Numbered from the stretch's first letter, positions 51,541 to 60,401 are shown. The stretch is DNA of 64,000 bases from CBDUXP01 sp965371225 [NCBI: uncultured bacterium] (GCA_965371225.1 CBDUXP010000016.1:1-64000), one strand, 5' to 3'. The notes: a model not told the origin generated them from the sequence alone. Made by a program: numbers and translations.

Positions 51541-52446
51541 CTAGTCGGCCAGAAAGTCGCGGATCTCCGCGACGATGCTTGCGGGTTCGTCTTCTTGGAA
51601 GAAGTGGCTCGCGTTCTGCAGTGGCACGAACCGGTGATTCGGGAACAGCTCACGGAACCGGTCGGCGAGGGCGGGGATACATACAGGATCCTGCTCACCC
51701 CAGAACAGCAGCGTGGGCACGTCGCGGAGCTTGGCCAGCCCCGCTTCCACCTCGGTGATGAACGGCACCCCGGCAGCGATCTGATTCGGCGCAATCCACG
51801 TGGGATAGCGCCACGCCGGCTTCGCCCAGGGCGCGTTGTAGGCGGCGGCGACCGCATCGCCGAGGCTGGGATCCCGCCGGTCCTGCCCTTGGCGCAGCAG
51901 CGGCGTGGCGACGGCGAGGAAGTAATTGTCCTCAATCACGTTGACCATGTTCTCCGGCGCGCCCATGGCCAGGCTGAAATTGCGCAGGGCCTCGAAGCGC
52001 GCGTTCTGGTCGATCCGGAACGCCCAGGTGTTGCCGATGATCAGCTTGCGGATGAGTTCCGGACGCCGGCCGGCGAAGGCCAACCCGATGGGCCCGCCCC
52101 AGTCCTGGTGGAACGTGACGAGGTCTGTCAGGCCGAGGGCGTCTACCACGTGCTCCATCAAAGCCGAGTGGGTTTCGGGGAGATAGTCGTAGGTGTTCCG
52201 GGGGGGCCGCTCGCTGAACCCGTAGCCGGGATAGTCTACGCAGATGCAGCGGAAGTCCGCGCTCAGGGGCGGGATGATCCGCCGGTACAGGAGCGACCAG
52301 GTGGGGTTGCCGTGGAAAAACAGCAGCGTCGGGCCCACGCCCTCGTCCACGTAGTGCACGGTCAAGCCGTCGATATCCAACCAGTGGTCCGCGAAGGGGT
52401 ACACCTCCGGCGGCACGTCAAACACCCGTTCATGCGCCATGGTCAT
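51541..52446 (-). CDS. Haloalkane dehalogenase-like alpha/beta hydrolase
   Basis: This 301-residue hydrolase carries haloalkane dehalogenase hallmarks: HGNPTW oxyanion motif with halide-binding N47, nucleophile aspartate D115 in HQDWGG with halide-binding W116, acid in FWGEQDP and histidine in NASHFFQED. The Asn/Trp pair is that of the LinB-type (HLD-II) subfamily. Such enzymes hydrolyse halogenated alkanes to alcohol and halide. The ATG at 52446 has GGAG at a good distance; a TTG at 52473 is less likely. It is the third gene of the operon from the radical SAM gene. BchO of photosynthesis clusters is also an alpha/beta hydrolase near bchI/D but has a serine nucleophile. Confidence 0.85.
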   Translation of the reverse strand: MTMAHERVFDVPPEVYPFADHWLDIDGLTVHYVDEGVGPTLLFFHGNPTWSLLYRRIIPPLSADFRCICVDYPGYGFSERPPRNTYDYLPETHSALMEHVVDALGLTDLVTFHQDWGGPIGLAFAGRRPELIRKLIIGNTWAFRIDQNARFEALRNFSLAMGAPENMVNVIEDNYFLAVATPLLRQGQDRRDPSLGDAVAAAYNAPWAKPAWRYPTWIAPNQIAAGVPFITEVEAGLAKLRDVPTLLFWGEQDPVCIPALADRFRELFPNHRFVPLQNASHFFQEDEPASIVAEIRDFLAD

Positions 52447-52497
52447 GCGCTGGTCTCCATCCCGCGCGTCCAAACCTCGGGGGACGTCGCGACTCCC

Positions 52498-54750
52498 TCA
52501 CTGCCACAGGCGAACCACCATCGCGCGCCGGGGCGCCGGCGGCGCGGCGGCCAATGCGCCGAGCAGGTCGGGTACCAGTAGATGTTCCAACAGCACGTAG
52601 CGCCCGCGCATGTGCGCGGCCAAATCCAGTAGCAGGGACGGCGGCTTGTGGCTCGGCGTCGTGTCCACGCAGATCACGTCCAGGCCCTCCAACCGCCCCA
52701 GCGCTTCCCCGACCCGCAACGCTTCCTCCCATACATGCCCATCCCCGCCGCCGTGGTACACGCTCGGGCGCCCCCGCGTTTCCCGCAGACCGATGTTGGC
52801 GCGCCCGTCGCTGAGCAGCACCAGGGTGACGGGAGCGTGACTGTCGCGGCGCCGGGCCTGGGCGATGGTCTTGTAGGCGGTCACCAGGCCCGCGGTCAGC
52901 GGGGTGCGGCCCCCCGTGGGCAGGTCAACCAGGCAGCGGCGCGCCAGGTCCGGGCTGTTTGTGGGCGCAAGGAGCAACGGGGCGCTGTAGTCGCGGAACG
53001 CAATCAAGGCGACCCGGTCGCGCTTCTGATAGGCGTCCCGCAGCAGCGCGAGCACCGCCCCTTTCGACAGGGCCATGACCTCCTCCCCGAGGGAGCCGCT
53101 GGCGTCGACGACAAACAGGATGAGGGCTTTCGTGCGTTGCCGGCGGACCTTTTGGTGGAAATCGCGGCGGAGTACTTTCAGCCCCTGCGCGCCGGTGGGC
53201 CGGGGGCCTAACCCCGTGCGCACGGCGGCGGCGCGAATCGTCGCGTCGATGGCCAAGTCCGTCGGCGCTTCATCGGGATAGGCACGGTGATACCGTCCGC
53301 GCTTGGCCGCACTGTCGCCCGCCACCCGGCGTCCGCTCTGCCCTTTGACCTTGCCGCGACGCCCGCGGCGTTCCTGTAGCAGGTGCACGGCCTGCAGGCC
53401 CTCGGCGATAGGGGTCACGGCGCTCCGGAGCGGCGCGGTGCGCGACCCCCGGTGCGTGATGGCTTGCGGTGGACCGTCGTCTTCCCCCGTGCACTGGCCC
53501 CCGATGGTGGACTCGCCCGCTGGACGTTCGCCGTCCGGGGAGCGAAACATCTGCCCCACCTGACTCTGGCACCCGCGCGTCATTTCCCCGCCCACGGCAT
53601 CGTCATCGCGCGTCCCGGTCTCGGGCGTTTCCAGCCGCAGGCGGCGCTGGTCCGCGTGCGGTTGGGCCGAGGTGCCGTCCCCCCGGCCCGGCCCGGGGAC
53701 GCCGCCCTCTCCCCCCTTCGGCGTGTCGCGCTGCCGGTGGAGCAACACGAACGGGCTCACGCGTTCCAGATGGGTCCGGGTCACGACGGGTTCCCCTTCC
53801 CACGCGGCCCGGGCGCGCGCCGCCTCGGCCAACAAGATGTCCGCCCGATGGCCGGCCACCCCATGCGACACGCTCCACGCAGCAATCTCGCGCATGACCG
53901 CGTCCGGGATTCGCACGCGCGCCAGGCGTGCGCGGACCGTGACGATGTCGGCGCGCAATTTCTGCTGCTCCGCGTCCCAGGCCCGGCCGAACGCCACGGG
54001 GTCGGCCTCGAACGCCAGCCGGCGCTGCATGAGCGCCGTCCGGTGCGCGAGTTCCGTCTCCGCTTCCACACACACGGCCAATCCGAATCGGTCCAACAGT
54101 TGGGGTCGCAGGGGACCCTCTTCGGCGTTCATGGTGCCGATCAACAAGAAGTCGGCCGGATGCCACGCCCCCACGCCCTCGCGGCACACCTGGTTGATGC
54201 CCGTGGCGGCGGCATCGAGGATGGCGGCCACCACGCTCTCATCCAACAGGTTGACTTCGTCCACGTACAGCACGCCCCGATTCGCATCCGCCAGCAGCCC
54301 GGGCTGCAAGGCGGCGGTGCCGTGCCGCAACGCATGCTCCCAGTGAATGGTTCCGATGACGCGATCCAGGGTCGCGTTGAGCGGGAGGGTAATGAAGGGG
54401 GCGGCCTGCACCGCCACCGCGTCCGCGGCATCCGCGCGCACCCGGCATCCGTCGCACCATAGGCGCGGCCGATCCGGGTCGCAGCGGTACGGGCACCCCG
54501 CCCGATACCGGACGGACGGGAGCAGGGCTGCCAGAGCGCGAGCGGCGGTGCTTTTGGCCGTCCCCTTTTCGCCGAAGAGCAGCACACCGCGCAGCCGGGG
54601 GTTCGCGGCCGCAAGGAGCAGCGCCTGCTTCTGCTCGGTTTGCCCCACGATGGCGGCGAAGGGGTACACGGGCTGCGCCTCGTGTCCCCGGCCGCCCAAT
54701 GGGTCCACTCTGCGCACCGCCCGCTCCGGCGGCGGAGGGGCGGCGCGCAT
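52498..54750 (-). CDS. Magnesium/cobalt chelatase D subunit-like AAA+/VWA protein
   Basis: The 750 residues have an N-terminal AAA+ domain with intact Walker A GEKGTAKST (60-68) and Walker B VLYVDEVNLLDE, a four-cysteine cluster C86-x3-C90-x8-C99-x2-C102 with the same spacing as in the I-like protein, a low-complexity Gly/Arg/Gln-rich linker (about 370-500), and a C-terminal VWA domain with MIDAS residues DASGS (near residue 550), the downstream threonine in GGRTPLT and the aspartate in LLSDGRAN. In some bacteria BchD has lost its Walker motifs; here they are complete. It starts seven bases after the radical SAM stop. Confidence 0.9.
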   Translation of the reverse strand: MRAAPPPPERAVRRVDPLGGRGHEAQPVYPFAAIVGQTEQKQALLLAAANPRLRGVLLFGEKGTAKSTAARALAALLPSVRYRAGCPYRCDPDRPRLWCDGCRVRADAADAVAVQAAPFITLPLNATLDRVIGTIHWEHALRHGTAALQPGLLADANRGVLYVDEVNLLDESVVAAILDAAATGINQVCREGVGAWHPADFLLIGTMNAEEGPLRPQLLDRFGLAVCVEAETELAHRTALMQRRLAFEADPVAFGRAWDAEQQKLRADIVTVRARLARVRIPDAVMREIAAWSVSHGVAGHRADILLAEAARARAAWEGEPVVTRTHLERVSPFVLLHRQRDTPKGGEGGVPGPGRGDGTSAQPHADQRRLRLETPETGTRDDDAVGGEMTRGCQSQVGQMFRSPDGERPAGESTIGGQCTGEDDGPPQAITHRGSRTAPLRSAVTPIAEGLQAVHLLQERRGRRGKVKGQSGRRVAGDSAAKRGRYHRAYPDEAPTDLAIDATIRAAAVRTGLGPRPTGAQGLKVLRRDFHQKVRRQRTKALILFVVDASGSLGEEVMALSKGAVLALLRDAYQKRDRVALIAFRDYSAPLLLAPTNSPDLARRCLVDLPTGGRTPLTAGLVTAYKTIAQARRRDSHAPVTLVLLSDGRANIGLRETRGRPSVYHGGGDGHVWEEALRVGEALGRLEGLDVICVDTTPSHKPPSLLLDLAAHMRGRYVLLEHLLVPDLLGALAAAPPAPRRAMVVRLWQ

Positions 54751-54757
54751 GGGGCCC

Positions 54758-56665
54758 CTACAACCCCTTGACCGCGGAGGCGAGTTCCTGCACCGCCTCC
54801 GGATGCACTTCGTCGGAAATCCCCGGGCGATTGTCGAGGGGATTCAGGCCTCCCCGGAAGGTGCCGCCAGGGTTGTCCCCGGCCCTTTTGTCGAGCGGGT
54901 TGCGCACTTTCCCGCCGCCCACCACCTTGAGCGCGGTGCCGAGCATGACGCGCCGGATGTTTTGATTCACCCGATTCGTCGCGTAGGCCATGCTGAAGTG
55001 CGGATGGCTCACCGTGTACGGGTAGTCCAGCGGCCCCAGCTCCTGATCGTTCGCGTACTCGTAGACCTTCGGGCTCTCCGCGCGCGGGTGCATGTTGGCC
55101 GGCCAGAGCAGCTCGTGCAGCTTGCCCATGTGCGCCCGGTACAGGATGTACTTGGAGACGAACCGCTGTTGCCGCGTGGGTTCCCCGAAGAGGCCGCGGT
55201 ACCGCCGGTCCAGCTTGACGATCTGCTGCCGCACGAAGCCGTTGGGCGCGAAGCGCTTGTTGGCTTCAAGCAAGGGCCACATTCCCCGCGCAAGGCGCTG
55301 GTGGAATCCGGCCCGCTGCTTCCGCAACTCGGGCGCCTTGGCCGCACGGCAGAACTCGTACCCGTTCAGGTGCAGCTTGAATTGCCGCACCTGCGTCGAG
55401 CCCCACGTCTCGTACAGTTGCCGGTAGCCCCGGTCGATGAGCATCATCAGCTCGTGCGGCTGGAAGTTGGTGTGGCGCAGGCCGCCGCCATAAAAGTGCA
55501 CGTCCTCGAAGGGCACGTCATCCAATCGCCCGTCCTCCTTCATCCGGTCGTACAGGGCCGTGCCCTGGAAGGGGCAGACACGCGCCAGCTGATTCAGGGT
55601 CGGCTGGAGTCCCACGAACCAATCCAAGTCTTCCTGGATGTTGGCCCGCGTATGCCAGTCCCATCCACACATCCACGCGCCGGTCTGTGAGACGCCGATG
55701 TTGTTCAACGTCCTGAACACCGCGTCCGCATCCCCCGCGCGCTTGTTGTAGCCGCCTTCCGCCGCGAATTTGGATTCCACGCCGATGAACACGCTGTTGA
55801 TGCCGGTCAGCGCGATCTCCTCGGCCTCCCAGAGTTGATCGATGGCCGCGATGGAGCCGAACGTAAAGAAGGCCAGCTCCTCCAGCCCGAACTCGGTGTC
55901 CTGCCGGATGAGTTCCCCGAGGGCCTTCAGGTGCTGCTTCTGCAGGAAATGGTCTTCTTCGATGATGATCGTGTGCCCGACGTTCTTGTTCAGGCGACGG
56001 CGCCGCTTCATTTCCTCGAAGCATTGCTCTGGCGACAGGAGCTCGTAGCGTCGCTTCCCGTAGTGGTGCGTGGTGGTGCAGAAGTCGCAGCCACTCGGAC
56101 ACCCGAGGCCGGAGATGAGCATGCCGCTGTTCCCCTCGGGATACGGATCGAGCCACGGCACGGCGAAGCCGCACTTGGGCAGCAGACGCTGCTTGATGGG
56201 CTGATCGTCCGGATCCCCCAACAAGCCCTGCAGGAAGCGCACCCCTTCGCCGTGACACACATAATCGGCGAGGCGCTCTTGCTCTTCCTTGGAATACGCC
56301 TCGCAAAAGGCCATCACCCCGTAGCTACCCAGGATGATCTTGGACTCCGGGGCCAGGCGGCGAATCGCCTCGCACATGCGCGTCACGATGCCGAGATGCA
56401 CGTGGAAGAAACTGATCCCGACGTAGGCATACCCCTTCTGGACTTCCCGCTCGAAATCCTTCCAGGTGGGATACTCCAAAATCTTCGCCGGCCAGGAGAT
56501 GTTCTGGGCCAGGATGTGCAGCGCGTGGCAGTGCACGTGGCCCGTGGAGGTGAAGATGTCCTGTCCCCGCGTAAACCGCTGGGACTGGGCATCAGTGAGG
56601 GATTCGTTGAAGCCCCAGGTCGGGAGTTCCCCGGCCGTGGTGCAGAACAGGACGCGCTTTTCCAT
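54758..56665 (-). CDS. B12-binding-type radical SAM protein
   Basis: The 635 residues start with a Rossmann-like domain similar to cobalamin-binding domains (about 1-170), without the DxHxxG histidine motif. A radical SAM core follows with cluster-binding C189-x3-C193-x2-C196 in GCPSGCDFC, then a TIM-barrel part with IIIEEDHFLQ and a C-terminal extension of about 230 residues. The layout recalls BchE/HpnJ-like enzymes but with a different extension. It heads the operon with the chelatase D-like and dehalogenase genes. A cyclase role in bacteriochlorophyll synthesis is possible but not shown by residues. Two promoters lie upstream. Confidence 0.88.
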   Translation of the reverse strand: MEKRVLFCTTAGELPTWGFNESLTDAQSQRFTRGQDIFTSTGHVHCHALHILAQNISWPAKILEYPTWKDFEREVQKGYAYVGISFFHVHLGIVTRMCEAIRRLAPESKIILGSYGVMAFCEAYSKEEQERLADYVCHGEGVRFLQGLLGDPDDQPIKQRLLPKCGFAVPWLDPYPEGNSGMLISGLGCPSGCDFCTTTHHYGKRRYELLSPEQCFEEMKRRRRLNKNVGHTIIIEEDHFLQKQHLKALGELIRQDTEFGLEELAFFTFGSIAAIDQLWEAEEIALTGINSVFIGVESKFAAEGGYNKRAGDADAVFRTLNNIGVSQTGAWMCGWDWHTRANIQEDLDWFVGLQPTLNQLARVCPFQGTALYDRMKEDGRLDDVPFEDVHFYGGGLRHTNFQPHELMMLIDRGYRQLYETWGSTQVRQFKLHLNGYEFCRAAKAPELRKQRAGFHQRLARGMWPLLEANKRFAPNGFVRQQIVKLDRRYRGLFGEPTRQQRFVSKYILYRAHMGKLHELLWPANMHPRAESPKVYEYANDQELGPLDYPYTVSHPHFSMAYATNRVNQNIRRVMLGTALKVVGGGKVRNPLDKRAGDNPGGTFRGGLNPLDNRPGISDEVHPEAVQELASAVKGL

Positions 56666-56699
56666 GGTGGACCCCTCGGTCGGCCGGGCCAGAGGCCAC

Positions 56700-56705
56700 A
56701 GCCTA
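56700..56705 (-). promoter_or_regulatory. Proximal -10 element TAGGCT of the radical SAM operon
   Basis: On the minus strand GGGTAGGCTGTGG lies 35 bases before the ATG at 56665. It may act beside the distal promoter at 56818-56846. Confidence 0.4.
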
Positions 56706-56814
56706 CCCTTGCCGCCTCGGGCCCCCGGCGCCGCGCGGTCAGGGGCGCCTAGTGCCTGGGGCCGCGGTGGATGCGGGGAGCCAGAAGCGCGATGTCGAAG
56801 TATCCGGTATTAGC

Positions 56815-56837
56815 ATCAGTATATCCTGCATACTGAT
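56815..56837. repeat. Inverted repeat ATCAGTAT-N7-ATACTGAT
   Basis: ATCAGTAT (56815-56822) and ATACTGAT (56830-56837) are perfect arms with a seven-base centre. The dyad lies over the -10 and spacer of the distal minus-strand promoter, where a dimeric repressor would block transcription. Confidence 0.6.
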
Positions 56838-56846
56838 ATGAGGCAA
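56818..56846 (-). promoter_or_regulatory. Distal promoter TTGCCT-N17-TATACT of the radical SAM operon
   Basis: On the minus strand TTGCCT (56841-56846) and TATACT (56818-56823) are 17 bases apart, overlapped by the inverted repeat, about 150 bases before the gene. Confidence 0.65.
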
Positions 56847-56866
56847 GCTCATTTTCCGAATGCCGC

Positions 56867-59314
56867 TCAGCACTTGATACGCGTCATGTCGGGATCGTAC
56901 AGCGGCCGAAGCTGGAGCGTGCAGGGGACGCGGTGCGCAGCGACCTCTAGCTCGTACTCCCCTGAAGTCAGGTAGGTACGATCGACGCCCGCGGCATTCC
57001 GCACGTAGCCGTAGCCAATATTCGTCTGCACCGTGTAGCCCCACCCGCCGCTGCTGAGCCACCCGACGCGCTCGCCATTGCGGTAAATGGTTTCGCGGCC
57101 CAGCAGGATCACGTCCGGATCGTCCACGGTAAAACACGCGAGCCGCTTCTGGAGGCCCGCCGCCCGCTGGGCTTCGAGCGCCTCCCGCCCGCAAAACGGC
57201 CTGTCCCCCTTCAACTTCACGGCCCAGCCCATGCCCGCCTCCAGGGGCGTGTAGTCCGGCCCCACTTCCGCGCCCCAGACGCGATAGCCCTTCTCCAGGC
57301 GCAGCGACTCGATGGCGCGGTAGCCGGCATTCACGATCCCGTGCTCCTGCCCGGCGGCCATGAGGGCGTCGTAGACGGCCGCCGCACCCGCGGAGGGCAT
57401 GTGCAGTTCCCAGCCCAGTTCCCCCACGTAGGTCACGCGCAAGGCCCAGACGCGGACCCCCGCTATCTCCAGGTCCGCCACACTGCCGAAGGGCAAGGCC
57501 GCGTCGGACACGTCGGTCTCGGTCACCCGGTGCAGGACGTTTCGCGCCCGGGGCCCCATCAGCGCGAGCACCGCCATCTCTTCCGTCACGTCGGTGAGCT
57601 GCACCGTCGCGTCGGCCGGCAGGTTCCGGCCAATCCAGTGGAAGTCGCGGGTGCGAAAGCCCGTGCCGGTCACGAGGTAGAAGCGGTCCGCCGTGAGCCG
57701 GGACACCGTCAAGTCGCACTCGATCCCCCCCTGCGCGTTGAGCAGTTGGGTATACGTGAGGCGGCCGGGCGGCTTGCTCACGTCGTTTGCGCAGAGCCAC
57801 TGCAGCGCGGCCTCGGCCCCCGGGCCGTCTACCCGGAACTTGGCGAAGGAACTCTCGTCGAAAAGCGCCACGCGCTCCCGGCACGCCTGATGTTCCGCGC
57901 CGACGGCGGCGAACCAGTTCTGCCGCCCGAAGGAATAGACATCCTCCGGCGACTCCCCGTCCCGGGCGAACCAATTGGGCCGCTCCCAGCCCAGCTTCGA
58001 GCCGAAGCACGCGCCGGCGGCCTTGAGGTGCGCGTACAGGGGCGACCGCAAGCGCGGCCGGGCGCTCTGATGTTCCTCGTGCGGCCACGACATGGTGTAA
58101 TGCTTGCCGTACAGTTCGAGCGTCCGCGCGCGCACCCATTCCACATCGCGGTGAACGGACCCGAACCGCCGGATGTCGACCGGCCAGAGATCCACCGGCG
58201 GCTCCCCCGCCAAGACCCACTCGGCGAGCGCCTTGCCCGCTCCCCCCGCCGCCGCAATTCCGAACGCATTGAATCCCGCACCGACGAAGAAGTTCGCGAC
58301 CTCGGGCGCCTCGCCGAGAATGAAGTTGCCGTCGGGCGTAAAGCTCTCCGGTCCGTTGATGAGTTCCCGAATTCCCGCGGTCTCCAGGGCGGGCACCCGG
58401 TGCGCGGCCTGCACGAGCAGCGGCTCGAAATGCGCCCAGTCGGGTGGGAGCAGCTTGCCGTTAAAATCGGCGGGAATGCCATCCTGCGCCCACGGCAGCG
58501 GGTTCGGCTCATACCCGCCCATGATGAGGCCGCCTACCTCCTCCTTGAAGTAGACGAGCCGGTCGGGATCGCGCAAGGTCGGCAACCCGGAATCGGCACC
58601 GGCGATGGGTTCCGTGATGATGTACTGGTGTTGCACGGAGACCAGCGGCACGGACACCCCCGCCATCGCGCCGATGTGCCGCGCCCATTGGCCGGCACAA
58701 TTGATGAGCCGTTCGCAGATGATGTCGCCTCCTGCGGTGTGGACGGCTGCGACCCGCCCGTCCTGTACGCGAATGCCCGTGACCGCGCAGTCTTCGATGA
58801 TGCGGACGCCGCCCTGCCGCGCGCCGCGCGCCAGCGCCTGGGTGATGTCGGCCGGATTCGCCTGCCCGTCCGCCGGCAAGAAGGCCGCGCCCACGAGGTC
58901 GGCGACATCCATGATGGGCCAGAGGGCGTGTGCCTCGCGCGGGGACAGGATCTCCATCTCCAGCCCGAACGACCGGCCGGTGGTCGCCCCGCGCTGTAGC
59001 TCGATCAGACGGTCAGCGTTGCATGCCAGCCGCAGGCCGCCGTTCCGTTTCCATCCCGTCGCCTGGCCCGTCTCCGCTTCCAACCGGTCGTACAGCTCGA
59101 CGGAATATTTCAGGAGCTGGGTGACGTTGCGCGACGATCGCAATTGGCCGACCAGGCCCGCGGCGTGAAAGGTGGAGCCGGAGGTGAGTTGGGCCCGTTC
59201 GAGCAGGACGACGTCTTTCGCCCCGGCGTGCGCCAGGTGATACGCGGTCGAACAGCCGATGATGCCGCCGCCGATGATGACGATTTCCGCCTGGGTCGGG
59301 ACGGCAGCGCTCAT
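56867..59314 (-). CDS. Dimethylglycine/sarcosine dehydrogenase-like FAD protein with GcvT domain
   Basis: The 815 residues join a DAO-type FAD domain (GGGIIGCSTAYHL, residues 15-27), the TFHAAGL motif whose H50 corresponds to the flavinylated histidine of mammalian dimethylglycine dehydrogenase, and a C-terminal GcvT-like folate domain (about 400-815, with YTQLLNAQGGIECD and YVGELGWELHMP). Such enzymes demethylate N-methyl glycines and pass the one-carbon unit to tetrahydrofolate. The start overlaps the choline-kinase-like gene by four bases. The substrate (dimethylglycine, sarcosine or a related amine) is not fixed by the sequence. Confidence 0.92.
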   Translation of the reverse strand: MSAAVPTQAEIVIIGGGIIGCSTAYHLAHAGAKDVVLLERAQLTSGSTFHAAGLVGQLRSSRNVTQLLKYSVELYDRLEAETGQATGWKRNGGLRLACNADRLIELQRGATTGRSFGLEMEILSPREAHALWPIMDVADLVGAAFLPADGQANPADITQALARGARQGGVRIIEDCAVTGIRVQDGRVAAVHTAGGDIICERLINCAGQWARHIGAMAGVSVPLVSVQHQYIITEPIAGADSGLPTLRDPDRLVYFKEEVGGLIMGGYEPNPLPWAQDGIPADFNGKLLPPDWAHFEPLLVQAAHRVPALETAGIRELINGPESFTPDGNFILGEAPEVANFFVGAGFNAFGIAAAGGAGKALAEWVLAGEPPVDLWPVDIRRFGSVHRDVEWVRARTLELYGKHYTMSWPHEEHQSARPRLRSPLYAHLKAAGACFGSKLGWERPNWFARDGESPEDVYSFGRQNWFAAVGAEHQACRERVALFDESSFAKFRVDGPGAEAALQWLCANDVSKPPGRLTYTQLLNAQGGIECDLTVSRLTADRFYLVTGTGFRTRDFHWIGRNLPADATVQLTDVTEEMAVLALMGPRARNVLHRVTETDVSDAALPFGSVADLEIAGVRVWALRVTYVGELGWELHMPSAGAAAVYDALMAAGQEHGIVNAGYRAIESLRLEKGYRVWGAEVGPDYTPLEAGMGWAVKLKGDRPFCGREALEAQRAAGLQKRLACFTVDDPDVILLGRETIYRNGERVGWLSSGGWGYTVQTNIGYGYVRNAAGVDRTYLTSGEYELEVAAHRVPCTLQLRPLYDPDMTRIKC

Positions 59315-60186
59315 GACGCGCCCTGGAACTCCTCGTACGCGCGCTCGAATCGCGCCAGGTTCTCGTCGGTGTACGCGGCGAAATCAAAATCGAGGGTCGC
59401 GTGGAGTTCCTGCACCACACTCCACAGGGTTTCGCGCAGGAGCGAGACACACTGGATGGCGTGATAGCGCCGCCGTTCGGCGGCCTCCAGGCGTCGGCCG
59501 AAGTACGCCTCCAGCAGCCAGCCCTGCTGCTCCGGGGGGAGTTGGCTGTTGGAGGCCAGATTGGCCAGGTCGAACAGGGCGGTGTTCCACCCGGCGTATT
59601 CCCAGTCCACCAGCCAGATGGTCCGGCCATCGTCGATGAAGTTGGCGGGGAGCAGATCGTTGTGGCAGAACACGGGTTGAATCGGGCCCACGGCGCGTTC
59701 CAGTTCCCCGTTCGCGGCCGACCACCCCGCGAGACGCGCGCCCACGCGGCTCGTGCCCGATTGCGCGGTGGCAAGGTAGTTGCGGCAAACTTGGAACGGC
59801 CAGAACATGAGCGTCGCCCCGTGCAGGTGGCGCGGCATGTCTGTGTGGCAGCGGCGCAAGACGGGCACGAGCCGCTCTAGCATTTCCGGGCGGCGGACCG
59901 CGTCCTCCGTCAGGGTGGTGCCGTCAACGAATCGCATGACCAGGGCGCCGGGTTCGTGGTGGACGATCTCCGGGCCCAGCCCACAGGCGTGGGCGGCACG
60001 GCAGGTGGCCAGCTCTTGGGTCCGCACCACCCCGTGCAGCGGCAGGTCCTCCCCGATGCGCACCACAAAGGTCTCTTCCCCGTCCCGCACCACGAAGTTC
60101 GTGTTCGTGATCCCGCCGCCGAGGGGCTGTGGATCCACCGGCCCGGACCAACACGACAACTGCGCCGCGCGATCGCGGGGCGGCAT
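59311..60186 (-). CDS. Choline kinase/aminoglycoside phosphotransferase-like protein
   Basis: This 291-residue APH/ChoK-fold kinase has the ATP-binding GGGITNTNF loop, the catalytic CHNDLLPANF motif (HxDxxxxN) and the metal-binding VDWEYAG. It resembles choline/ethanolamine kinases (LicA-like) and would phosphorylate choline or another amino alcohol. It overlaps the dehydrogenase gene by four bases. The best ribosome site, AGGAGG, lies 23 bases before the ATG at 60186 but five bases before an in-frame ATT at 60204, so translation may start there with a rare ATT. Confidence 0.85.
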   Translation of the reverse strand: MPPRDRAAQLSCWSGPVDPQPLGGGITNTNFVVRDGEETFVVRIGEDLPLHGVVRTQELATCRAAHACGLGPEIVHHEPGALVMRFVDGTTLTEDAVRRPEMLERLVPVLRRCHTDMPRHLHGATLMFWPFQVCRNYLATAQSGTSRVGARLAGWSAANGELERAVGPIQPVFCHNDLLPANFIDDGRTIWLVDWEYAGWNTALFDLANLASNSQLPPEQQGWLLEAYFGRRLEAAERRRYHAIQCVSLLRETLWSVVQELHATLDFDFAAYTDENLARFERAYEEFQGAS

Positions 60187-60286
60187 GGGCTCGGATGCGT
60201 GAATGGGTTCCTCCTCTCCGCCGCGCCGTACCTTACTGGGCGACGAAAGACGCCGTCAAAATCGCAAACGTGGCCCTCGAGCCAAA

Positions 60287-60292
60287 TGTATA
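60287..60292 (-). promoter_or_regulatory. -10-like TATACA before the kinase-dehydrogenase operon
   Basis: On the minus strand GCAGTATACATTTGG is the AT-rich part of the 215-base divergent gap. ATGTAT occurs twice, 11 bases apart, on the plus strand (60286-60302). Confidence 0.4.
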
Positions 60293-60401
60293 CTGCATGT
60301 ATGCGGCCTCGGTCGCTTCCCCTCCACCGCGTTCGGCGCGTACTGGGCGCGCGGCGGCGCCCGTGGCCGCGTTCACGAGTATCAGATTTTGCTAGGGTGA
60401 C

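Noticed and set aside
51541-52446. Assignment as BchO, the chelatase-linked hydrolase
   Set aside because: The nucleophile is an aspartate in HQDWGG with Asn and Trp halide ligands; BchO has a serine.
54758-56665. Assignment as BchE cyclase
   Set aside because: The cobalamin-type domain lacks the usual histidine motif and the C-terminal extension differs; only the general B12/radical SAM layout agrees.
57341-58999. 552-codon plus-strand frame
   Set aside because: Antisense shadow of the dehydrogenase gene, without motifs.
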